Below, one piece after another: positions 1-5,400 of a stretch of 5,409 bases of DNA. The translations under genes were made by a program, and so were the position numbers. This DNA comes from Ruminococcus sp. UBA946. GTDB taxonomy: Bacteria; Bacillota; Clostridia; Oscillospirales; Ruminococcaceae. The notes under the pieces were generated by a model. It saw only the letters and a program-made list of their open reading frames with translations, was not told the DNA's origin and searched no databases. Where the stretch lies: assembly GCA_002293295.1 (NCBI GenBank), contig DBCY01000058.1, forward strand, positions 1 to 5,409, written 5' to 3'. Each line of letters starts with the position of its first letter. The first letter of the stretch is position 1.

Positions 1-575
1 ACCCTGCCGACGTTCAGCTTTTTATTGTAAAGCTTAGTGAAAATTCTTGTGGCATTAATACCGACTTCCCAATCGGCTTTTGAACGGCATAACGCCGACT
101 GGTAAAGGTTTTCGTATTCCGTACCGTCTTTTAAGTTATTAAAGCCGTTCCGGATTGCCGATTCTTCCATAGACGAAAGCCATGCCCTTTTTATCGGCTT
201 CTTACAGCCAGCCTTTTCGTAAACCAAACGTGCGATTAATTCTCCCTCGCGCCCTGCGTCCGTGGCGAAAATAATTTCTGATACCCTGCCGTCGTTCATC
301 AGCTTTTTAACTGTGTTAAACTGCTTTTTCTTGTCATCGGAAACGGCATACCGCCATTCTTTCGGAATAATCGGCAAATCAGCGATACTCCACTTCTTAT
401 ACTTTTCATCGTAAACATCGGCGTTCGCGAGTTCCACCAAATGCCCTATGCACCAAGTTATAATATATCCGTTCCCCTCATAGTAACCGTCTTTTTTGTC
501 GGTTACTACGAGTGCTTTGGCATACGCCGCCCCGACGTAGGGCTTTTCGGTAAGCACAACCCTTAAATCCGGCAT
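1..575 (-). CDS. topB: Type IA DNA topoisomerase III, N-terminal 191 codons (runs off the left edge)
   Basis: This is the beginning of a type IA topoisomerase, which cuts and passes single DNA strands. Copies in conjugative elements are thought to act on element DNA during transfer. The frame is open from the ATG at 575 to the edge. Visible are the N-terminal Toprim strand with LTEKP (catalytic-type Glu10), the GHLVE segment (about residues 44-48), and the acidic Toprim motif TDAGREGELIAR (residues 105-116). The fragment ends at LNVGR, where the family's GRVQ-P-T-L segment begins, so the active-site Tyr is outside. Full-length relatives are about 700 residues. The second Asp of the classical DxDxE motif is Gly here (Asp106-Ala-Gly108-Arg-Glu110). 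I recall this spelling in Firmicute TopB proteins, so it is probably not a defect. The start is supported by AGGAGG seven bases upstream and by the TAATG junction with the preceding gene. The family assignment is firm; a role in transfer is inferred from context. Confidence 0.95.
   Translation of the reverse strand, partial: MPDLRVVLTEKPYVGAAYAKALVVTDKKDGYYEGNGYIITWCIGHLVELANADVYDEKYKKWSIADLPIIPKEWRYAVSDDKKKQFNTVKKLMNDGRVSEIIFATDAGREGELIARLVYEKAGCKKPIKRAWLSSMEESAIRNGFNNLKDGTEYENLYQSALCRSKADWEVGINATRIFTKLYNKKLNVGR
481..508. repeat. Perfect 9-base inverted repeat with a 10-base loop inside topB
   Basis: TAGTAACCG at 481-489 pairs with CGGTTACTA at 500-508. The loop is T-rich on the plus strand and A-rich in the transcript. 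It falls in codons 23-32 of topB, in the conserved DKKDGYYEG region. It could form a hairpin in the mRNA, but coding constraint or chance are sufficient explanations. Confidence 0.45.
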
Positions 576-901
576 TATTCTTCCTCCTGTTCGTTATCTG
601 AATCGTTGGGGGTATCTTCGTTTACGGGTTCGTCCTCGTATTCTTCCTCATCGTCGTAAACCTGATTTTTATTCTGTCTGTTGCCCTGTTTCGGCTTGAT
701 TACCTTGAAATAAACCGCTCCGCCGATACCCGCAACCGCAAGGACGCCGATTAAAACCGTACTGTTTTTCTTTTCAGGTTTATCGGCAGTTTCACTGTCA
801 GACTTCTTTTCTGAGGGATTATCGCCGCTTTTTACTGTATCGGCGTTATCTTCCGTACCTTCGTCAGTCGGTTCTTCGGGGAAATCCTCCGCAAAAGCCA
901 T
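575..901 (-). CDS. 3' part of the interrupted CD1107/DUF4366 gene: membrane anchor and acidic tail
   Basis: This 108-codon frame is the downstream half of the DUF4366 protein, not a convincing separate gene. It has an acidic, Ser/Asp/Glu-rich stretch, one membrane helix (about residues 48-66, VLIGVLAVAGIGGAVYF), a basic patch right after it (KVIKPKQGNRQNK) and a very acidic C-terminus. That layout matches the C-terminal half of CD1107 proteins: an extracellular part, one transmembrane segment, then a short cytoplasmic tail. The frame stays open upstream to the TAA at 971-973, and those 23 extra codons encode IVIDRDEKTENVYFLN and further DUF4366 core residues. No in-frame ATG, GTG or TTG exists in that extension. 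The ATG at 901 has no visible Shine-Dalgarno and lies inside the conserved core. Expression would therefore need stop-codon readthrough or poor reinitiation. It may be unexpressed. Confidence 0.5.
   Translation of the reverse strand: MAFAEDFPEEPTDEGTEDNADTVKSGDNPSEKKSDSETADKPEKKNSTVLIGVLAVAGIGGAVYFKVIKPKQGNRQNKNQVYDDEEEYEDEPVNEDTPNDSDNEQEEE
583..588 (-). promoter_or_regulatory. Shine-Dalgarno site of topB, inside the end of the DUF4366 gene
   Basis: On the minus strand AGGAGG lies seven bases before the topB ATG (575-573). It is embedded in the codons for the final Glu-rich residues of the DUF4366 protein. The DUF4366 stop TAA (577-575) shares its last base with the ATG, forming TAATG. This arrangement fixes the topB start. 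It would allow both translational coupling and independent initiation, which matters because the upstream gene contains an internal stop. Confidence 0.85.
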
Positions 902-970
902 TAAATCGTATTCGTCAACCGCATTGAGGAAATATACGTTTTCGGTTTTTTCGTCGCGGTCTATAACTAT

Positions 971-973
971 TTA
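971..973 (-). other. Premature in-frame TAA inside the DUF4366 core
   Basis: On the minus strand the codons read GCA ATT TTC TAA ATA GTT ATA GAC, that is A-I-F-stop-I-V-I-D. The family has an aromatic residue, usually Tyr, at the stop position. Conserved sequence continues directly on the other side in the same frame, which marks this as an interrupted codon rather than a natural gene end. Confidence 0.85.
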
Positions 974-1720
974 GAAAATTGCGCCGTTTTTGCTCTTGAC
1001 GGTTATAAACTCACGGTTTACGTCACCGCTCACGGCGGATTCAATCATCTCGCCGTTGCCGCCCTGCGGATTTATAAGGGGGGGAGCGGTGTTAGTTGTT
1101 AATGGCACGGCTGTTGTTTGAGTTACAACCGCAGAATCTGCCGTAACGGGCGCTGTGCTGCTTTCCGGCTCATTCACAGAAGTTTTAACAATCGGTATTT
1201 CCTGCCTTTCCTCGCTTATAACCTCTATCCTCGGTTCAGGCGACGGAATTTCAACAGGAACAATCACAACAGCGCTTCCTACTTCGTTTGAAACGCTCTT
1301 AACGGGCGGGGCAACAGGCTTTAAATACGGTTTTTCCGTCTTTACTGCCTCGGTTTCTTTACTTTTCGTGACGCTTGGTTCTGTGCTTGTTGTTACAGTC
1401 GGTTCTGTAGTTGCCGTAACAGACGTTACTGTCGTCGTTTCGGTTTCACAGCCGCAAGTATCAGCGGAAATCACAGGTTCGTCAAGAATAATTTCCTCGG
1501 TTATTTCTTCATCGGTGATGATATCCTCAATGAGTTCGTCGGGTTCTTCATTGTAATAAGAATCCTCCCGGTAAAAAGGACTGCCGGAATTGAAATAATC
1601 ATATCCGTCATAATTGTCATATTCGGGATAGTAATTCGCGCTTGCGTTCACCGCCGCGCAGGGCATAATAAAAGCCCCTGTCAGAATGACGGGGCAGAGG
1701 ATTTTAAAGAGTTTCTTCAT
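971..1720 (-). CDS. 5' part of the CD1107/DUF4366 gene: secreted, Thr/Pro-rich ectodomain
   Basis: A 249-residue product ends at the premature TAA. It begins with a signal peptide: MKKLFK, a hydrophobic core at residues 7-24, and likely cleavage after Ala-Ser-Ala at residue 28. A Tyr/Asp-rich stretch (29-56) and an acidic stretch (57-82) follow. Next come a Thr/Val/Glu-rich linker (about 92-130), a Pro/Val-rich segment (131-180) and a second Thr/Pro-rich linker (about 188-214). The first half of the DUF4366 core (about 222-249) closes the product. Without the downstream half, a translated product would be exported but lack its membrane anchor. The family occurs next to CD1108 and DUF4315 in conjugative elements and its molecular role is unknown. 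The ATG at 1720 overlaps the DUF4315 gene by 17 bases and has AAAGGA nine bases upstream (1730-1735), which supports this start. Confidence 0.8.
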   Translation of the reverse strand: MKKLFKILCPVILTGAFIMPCAAVNASANYYPEYDNYDGYDYFNSGSPFYREDSYYNEEPDELIEDIITDEEITEEIILDEPVISADTCGCETETTTVTSVTATTEPTVTTSTEPSVTKSKETEAVKTEKPYLKPVAPPVKSVSNEVGSAVVIVPVEIPSPEPRIEVISEERQEIPIVKTSVNEPESSTAPVTADSAVVTQTTAVPLTTNTAPPLINPQGGNGEMIESAVSGDVNREFITVKSKNGAIF

Positions 1721-2018
1721 AATCGTTCGTCCTTTCGTTAGCCGTTACAGGCTGTTTTTCGGTGAGTACATGCGGTAACGCCGCCGTGCTTATAAATGAT
1801 TCCGCGCCGCTTTTTTTCATGCTCAGAATGGTTTTGAGCATATCGGGCGAAATCTCGGTACTGCGTACAATCTGCACTATTCTCAGATTTTCGGCGTTTT
1901 CACGCTCCTTTTCAAGCGATATGACCTTGCATCGCCATTCCTCGGCTTTCGCTCTCGCCGCCGCTAAATCATCATCAATACGGCGTATTTTCTGTTCGAT
2001 TTTATCAATGTTTGCCAT
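1704..2018 (-). CDS. DUF4315 family small coiled-coil protein of conjugative elements
   Basis: This is a 104-residue soluble protein starting MANIDKIEQKI. Residues 1-45 form a charged heptad-like helix rich in Lys, Glu, Arg and Ala, a probable coiled coil. A conserved block follows (about 46-71) containing RIVQIVRSTEISPDML and then MKKSG. The last 30 residues are variable and polar. This fits DUF4315, a small family found between CD1108 and CD1107/DUF4366 genes in Tn1549-like elements; its function is unknown. A longer frame upstream, to an ATG at 2081, was rejected because the ATG at 2018 has AGGAGG six bases before it. The longer version would also start inside the end of the CD1108 gene. 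With the chosen start it sits 16 bases after the CD1108 stop. Its stop overlaps the DUF4366 start by 17 bases. There is no signal peptide or membrane segment, so it is probably a cytoplasmic partner of the mating apparatus. Confidence 0.9.
   Translation of the reverse strand: MANIDKIEQKIRRIDDDLAAARAKAEEWRCKVISLEKERENAENLRIVQIVRSTEISPDMLKTILSMKKSGAESFISTAALPHVLTEKQPVTANERTNDYEETL
1730..1735 (-). promoter_or_regulatory. Shine-Dalgarno site of the DUF4366 gene
   Basis: AAAGGA on the minus strand is nine bases before the ATG at 1720 and lies within the coding sequence of the preceding DUF4315 gene. It is weaker than the perfect AGGAGG sites of the neighbouring DUF4315 and topB genes. The 17-base gene overlap suggests the two genes are translated in a coupled way. 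Confidence 0.6.
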
Positions 2019-2024
2019 AATAAA

Positions 2025-2030
2025 CCTCCT
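2025..2030 (-). promoter_or_regulatory. Shine-Dalgarno site that sets the DUF4315 start
   Basis: AGGAGG on the minus strand lies in the 16-base gap between the CD1108 stop (2037-2035) and the DUF4315 ATG (2018-2016), with six bases to the ATG. It selects the 104-residue start over the upstream ATG at 2081. Confidence 0.9.
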
Positions 2031-2034
2031 GTAA

Positions 2035-5000
2035 TTAAAATAAATCGGGTCTGCCGCCCTGCGTTTCCTGTAGTAATCCATAAAGCTCGTACTGGTCGGG
2101 GTCGTTTAATAATTCGTTCACCGCCGTATCAAAGTCATTTGCTGTCAGCGTTACCTCAAGGATAAAATAATCGTAGTAAACAATGACTTCATGAGGGTTG
2201 CCCTGTTCGTCATATTCCACAGTCACATATGAACGCACCTCGTGAATACTGACCGTTTCAAGCGTATACAGGGAATTGAAAAGCGCCGATATATCCGATT
2301 GTATTTCCGGATTGTATTCAAATGCTATATTCTTTGCGGACAGATACGATATTAAACCGTATGGGTCGTGACCGATTCGGGCGATATTGTACCTGTATTC
2401 GTTCCACCCGACATAGACGTTCGGAATGTTGTTTATTTGCGACTGCAAGCCGTTTTCAAGAGAGGTCATATAGCTTTCGGCGCTCTGCATATCAGAATCT
2501 TCCGACATATACGTCGAAGCAATCATCATGCCGCCGCTTTCTGAAAACATTGTCATGAAAGCGACTGAAATACCGCCGAAAACACAGAAAATAAGCAGAA
2601 CGGCGATAATTCCGATAATGATATATTTGTTGCCGAGAACGGTTTTTTGCACCGTCTGAGATGTTTTTTTCAGCGCTTTCTTAGCTGATGAAGCGGTTTT
2701 CTTCTGCATTTGACGCGCGTTTTTCTTCATCATGGATTTTCGGGCGGCTTTCTTCACCGATTCCGTACTCTTTACAACTTCTTTGTTTTGAGTTGCGGAT
2801 TTATTGAAACTAAGCTTTGCGTTTGCTTTCTCCGACCGGAATTTCAGCTTTGAAGCCTTTTTATACGGTACTTCCCTGATTTTTCTGTTTACAGCTTTTA
2901 CGGTGCGAACGCCCGAACGCAGGGTTCTCCCGGTAATACGTTCCGTACCGAGTAAAGCTTTGAGAGCCGAATTATCGTCCTCATACTTATTAAACTGACG
3001 GTAAACACCGACAGCGGCGGAGGAGGTTATAACGGCTGTACCGTTTTTGATACCGCCCGAAACAATCCCGCCCCGACCGTTTACGGGCTTGACTTCCTTT
3101 TCAATTTTAAGCCGCGATTTTACTTTTCCGCTCTTTTCATCAAAAGCATAGGTTTTGCGGATTATACGCTCCGTCGGGAGTTTACGCTGTGCCTTTGCCA
3201 GTCTGTAATCGGCTATGGCGGCTTTGACTTCAAATTTGCCGCCGCCGTCTTTGGCGAATTTCAGCTTTCCACTATAGCCGTCAAACTTTGATTTATCCAT
3301 AGTGCGAACGGATTTAAGAGTATTCCGCTCCGATATGATATTGCTTTTTTCTTCCGTGAAAGCCTTGATTTTTGAGGATTCATTCTTAATCTTGACGCCC
3401 AAGTCCGAATATTTAGTTTCGGCAGTCATAAGCCTTTCGGATTTCTGTAAAACGGTATTTTGCAGTTTCGTGAAGTCCTGTCGGCTGTTGCAAGCCTTAA
3501 AATCCTCGAAACCATGAGAAGCGTAAAACTTATTAAGCTTTTCGCTCTCAAACCTGATTTTACCGCTTACGGACGTTAATTCCATGTCAACGGCTTTCAG
3601 TCTGTCAGACGGTTTATGCAGTCCATTGTGTTTCGCTGTAAACTCACTGCGGCTTGTTTTCGCCTTTAATTCCGATGTTTCGGGCTTGTCGGAAAGCTTT
3701 TTTAGGGTAACGCTTTCCGTTTTTATTTTCCTGTCAATATCGGCGCATTTCTTATCAAACGCCGACAGCTTTTCAGCTGGTTTAAAACCTTTCTGTCTGC
3801 GGATTTCATTGAATTTTGCCTTGCTTCCGTATTCGGAAGTTATAAGGTCGGCACGCTGTCTGAAAAGCTTTTTCTTTGTAAAGATTAACTTATCCCGACG
3901 TTCAGTGCAGTCTGAAAATATAAGAGCCGCCCTGTAGTTTGCGTTAGTACCAAATTCTGATTTTATAAGGGTTTTACGTTCCCGAACAAGGCTTTTCTTT
4001 GTTTCAATCAGCTTGCCGCGGTACTTTCGTGATTGGGCGGCGGTCTTGAATTTGTTATACTCCGCAACGCTCCCGTACTCATCTTTGATAATTCCGCTCC
4101 GCCCGGTGTAAACAGCCTTCCTGTCGGCAATTAAACCGCTTTTAAGGTTTTCGCTTTCAAATACGGCTTTATCAAGTTTCGCTTCGTGCTTTTCCTCAGA
4201 AATATCAAGTTTTCGCTGACTTACAATTCTTTTGTTTGTAAACTCCCTCAGATTCTGACGCGGAGTTTTGATACGAGGAAACGGTAAAACGGGGATAATA
4301 TTTTCCGTTCCCTCTGTGCTGACATCGCTTTGCGGTTCGGGCTGAACGCTGATGACCGGATTATCGGGAATATCGGCGGTGGAATCCTGTACGGCGTTAC
4401 CGTTTTGATTATCGGTCTTAACGTCGCTCTTTTCCTCAAAGGCTTTGTGTTTGCGCTGACTGCGTAATCTGCCGTCCTTAATTTCACCGGACGGAACGGT
4501 ATTCTCAGCTTTAACTCCGTTTAAACTAAAATCCCTGCCATTATCACTGTTGCGGCTGACGGGAATATCTTCGGGGGCTTTCCGCACTTCTTTATAAACT
4601 GCGTTATCCCTTTTAACTTCGTGCTTTTCCTCCGGAACCTGATTCGTCGGGGAAATACGCGAGGTCGGCGAGGACGGAACGGCGTTCTCACCTTTACCGC
4701 CGTTTAAAACAAAATCCCTGTCATTATCACTGATGCGGCTGACAGGAATATCAGCGGAAGCTTTCCGCACTTCATTATAAATTGTGTTATTGTCCTTAAC
4801 TTCGTGCTTTTCCTCCGGAATCTGATTCGGCGGTAACGAAACGGTTTCGGAAGTTTTAAATGTGTTTAATTCAAAATCCTTGTTATTATCCACGGCATCA
4901 TTAACGGGAATATCGGCGGGGGTTTCCCGTACATCACTGCCGCTTTGATTATCGGTTTTAACTTCGCTGTTTTCCTCAAAAGCTTTTCGCCTGCGTTTAT

Positions 5001-5400
5001 TGCGTGATTTACCGTCTTTAGTTTCGCTGACGGGAGCGGGATTATGTGAAGCCTTAGCGGTCGGAGCAGTATCCGGCGATTTTTCAGAGTTGCTCCCGAT
5101 ATGCAGTTTTGAATCCTTATCGTGCTTTATTTCTGTATTATCGGCGGAAGTTTTCTTTACCGCACCGCCGTATCCGGTTTCGTGCTTTTCCTCTGAAACG
5201 CTGTGCCTGCGCTGACTGCGCAACTTGCTGTTTTTAGAATCATCTGTATTTTTTGCCGTAGGGGGAATACGCGAAGTTGTCACGGAAAGCGTATTGTCCG
5301 CAGTTTTACCGCCGCTTAAATCAAAATCCTTATCCCGCTTGCTTACCCTGTTTTCGGTATTGTCGGCAAGGTTTTTCCTGACCGCCCCGTCCTTTGTCAT
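2035..5400 (-). CDS. CD1108-family mobile-element membrane protein with a giant repeat N-terminus and no peptidase domain
   Basis: At least 1121 residues. Residues 1-410 are six polar, disordered-looking repeats and 426-548 are three 41-residue repeats. Residues 540-701 are about three 57-residue helical, coiled-coil-like repeats. From about 705 the CD1108 core begins: a basic segment with KLPTERIIRKTYAFDEKSGK (740-759), a very Lys/Arg-rich stretch (about 840-922), one membrane helix (about 925-949), then a C-terminal domain (about 970-1121) with YMSEDSDMQSAESYM, IGHDPYGLISYLSA and a final GGRPDLF. The basic flank predicts that the N-terminus is cytoplasmic and the last 170 residues are outside. 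Relatives continue after the RPDLF segment into an NlpC/P60 or CHAP wall peptidase; this one stops there with TAA. In related elements it follows the VirB4-like ATPase and probably belongs to the mating channel. The ATG at 5400 is provisional: the frame is still open upstream (V-L-Q) and no Shine-Dalgarno is visible in the nine bases available. Confidence 0.88.
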   Translation of the reverse strand: MTKDGAVRKNLADNTENRVSKRDKDFDLSGGKTADNTLSVTTSRIPPTAKNTDDSKNSKLRSQRRHSVSEEKHETGYGGAVKKTSADNTEIKHDKDSKLHIGSNSEKSPDTAPTAKASHNPAPVSETKDGKSRNKRRRKAFEENSEVKTDNQSGSDVRETPADIPVNDAVDNNKDFELNTFKTSETVSLPPNQIPEEKHEVKDNNTIYNEVRKASADIPVSRISDNDRDFVLNGGKGENAVPSSPTSRISPTNQVPEEKHEVKRDNAVYKEVRKAPEDIPVSRNSDNGRDFSLNGVKAENTVPSGEIKDGRLRSQRKHKAFEEKSDVKTDNQNGNAVQDSTADIPDNPVISVQPEPQSDVSTEGTENIIPVLPFPRIKTPRQNLREFTNKRIVSQRKLDISEEKHEAKLDKAVFESENLKSGLIADRKAVYTGRSGIIKDEYGSVAEYNKFKTAAQSRKYRGKLIETKKSLVRERKTLIKSEFGTNANYRAALIFSDCTERRDKLIFTKKKLFRQRADLITSEYGSKAKFNEIRRQKGFKPAEKLSAFDKKCADIDRKIKTESVTLKKLSDKPETSELKAKTSRSEFTAKHNGLHKPSDRLKAVDMELTSVSGKIRFESEKLNKFYASHGFEDFKACNSRQDFTKLQNTVLQKSERLMTAETKYSDLGVKIKNESSKIKAFTEEKSNIISERNTLKSVRTMDKSKFDGYSGKLKFAKDGGGKFEVKAAIADYRLAKAQRKLPTERIIRKTYAFDEKSGKVKSRLKIEKEVKPVNGRGGIVSGGIKNGTAVITSSAAVGVYRQFNKYEDDNSALKALLGTERITGRTLRSGVRTVKAVNRKIREVPYKKASKLKFRSEKANAKLSFNKSATQNKEVVKSTESVKKAARKSMMKKNARQMQKKTASSAKKALKKTSQTVQKTVLGNKYIIIGIIAVLLIFCVFGGISVAFMTMFSESGGMMIASTYMSEDSDMQSAESYMTSLENGLQSQINNIPNVYVGWNEYRYNIARIGHDPYGLISYLSAKNIAFEYNPEIQSDISALFNSLYTLETVSIHEVRSYVTVEYDEQGNPHEVIVYYDYFILEVTLTANDFDTAVNELLNDPDQYELYGLLQETQGGRPDLF
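3298..3783 (-). repeat. About three 57-residue coiled-coil repeats in the CD1108-family gene
   Basis: The units start at residues 540 (KPAEKLSAFDKK), 596 (KPSDRLKAVDME) and 653 (KSERLMTAETKY), each followed by a (K/G)KI(K/R)-E-S-x-K-(L/I)-(K/N)-K/A-type helix. The first two also share a (S/N)SR-(S/Q)-(E/D)-F-T segment near their ends; the third ends near 701. High Lys/Glu content and spaced Leu/Ile suggest an alpha-helical rod. The first nine residues overlap the end of the 41-residue repeat block. Confidence 0.6.
3757..4125 (-). repeat. Three 41-residue tandem repeats in the CD1108-family gene
   Basis: Residues 426-466, 467-507 and 508-548 align without gaps at exactly 41 residues. The shared pattern is a basic start (RKAV, KKSL, KKKL), an Arg, then G-I-I-K-D-E-Y-G-S, T-L-I-K-S-E-F-G-T or D-L-I-T-S-E-Y-G-S, an aromatic residue five positions after the Gly, and a charged helical tail. 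The repeats differ at most positions, so the duplication is old. I do not recognise the unit as a named domain. Confidence 0.75.
4171..5400 (-). repeat. Six degenerate coding repeats (53-80 residues each) in the CD1108-family gene
   Basis: The units I delimit are residues 1-76, 77-150, 151-203, 204-264, 265-330 and 331-410. A typical unit opens with an AV(R/K)K or YxEVRKA motif and (A/E)D(I/N)(P/T). It then has a D-(R/K)-D-F-x-L-N-G-G-K block and closes with EEKHE(V/A)K. Units 1, 2, 5 and 6 also carry a basic box before the closing motif, such as KLRSQRRH, KSRNKRRRK, RLRSQRKHK and RIVSQRKL. Units 3 and 4 replace it with NQ(I/V)PEEKHEVK. The similarity is visible in the DNA as well: CTTCGTGCTTTTCCTC recurs on the plus strand near 4180, 4618 and 4800, with close variants near 4425, 4967 and 5180. 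The region is polar, without hydrophobic segments, and probably disordered. Confidence 0.85.

Larger units (their letters stand above)
575..1720 (-). pseudogene. CD1107/DUF4366 mobile-element membrane protein, whole gene interrupted by an in-frame TAA
   Basis: Read as one unit, this is a 382-codon gene: 249 codons, TAA at 971-973, 131 further codons in the same frame, then the terminal TAA overlapping topB. The parts fit a CD1107/DUF4366 protein in order: signal peptide, long Thr/Pro-rich linker, DUF4366 core, membrane helix and acidic tail. The core is split by the stop. Before it comes REFITVKSKNGAIF, after it IVIDRDEKTENVYFLN. Relatives, as I recall them, read FITV-(about 7)-F-Y-L-(V/I)-I-D-R-(about 4)-ENVYFLN, with Tyr at the stop position. 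TAA differs from both Tyr codons only in its third base, so one substitution explains the break. It could be a recent nonsense mutation, a sequencing error or a readthrough site. No frame is lost, so decay would be recent. Confidence 0.75.

Noticed and set aside
971..973. Reassignment of TAA to Tyr as a genetic code change
   Set aside because: TAA is the evident true stop of the CD1108, DUF4315 and DUF4366 genes here, each placed right at the next gene's start. A general reassignment is therefore excluded by the sequence itself.
1155..1556. A 133-codon open frame on the plus strand, rich in Ser/Val/Thr
   Set aside because: It is the antisense of the Thr/Pro-rich linker of the DUF4366 gene. 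The low-complexity codons leave the opposite strand free of stops. It has no good ribosome binding site and no recognisable domain.
2000..2060. A frameshifted peptidase domain after the CD1108 stop
   Set aside because: Reading past the stop gives LQEVYYGKH and then the DUF4315 gene. There is no space for a peptidase domain, so the domain is absent rather than frameshifted.
2019..2081. A longer DUF4315 protein starting at the ATG at 2081
   Set aside because: The extra 21 residues come from another frame of the CD1108 end and do not fit the family. The ATG at 2018 has a perfect AGGAGG at six bases.
3584..3937. A 117-codon open frame on the plus strand, and shorter plus-strand frames near 1762, 2322, 2804, 3302 and 5000
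   Set aside because: All lie antisense to the well-supported minus-strand genes, have Ser/Leu/Phe-rich compositions typical of reversed Lys/Glu-rich coding sequence, and lack Shine-Dalgarno sites.
4248..4487. A 79-codon minus-strand frame inside the CD1108-family gene
   Set aside because: It is an alternative frame of the repeat region. The main frame has internal repeats preserved at protein level, and this frame shows no family features or start signal.
4171..5400. A CRISPR array, suggested by recurring short motifs
   Set aside because: The recurring motifs are irregularly spaced, diverged, and keep one long open frame. They encode protein repeats rather than direct repeats with unique spacers.
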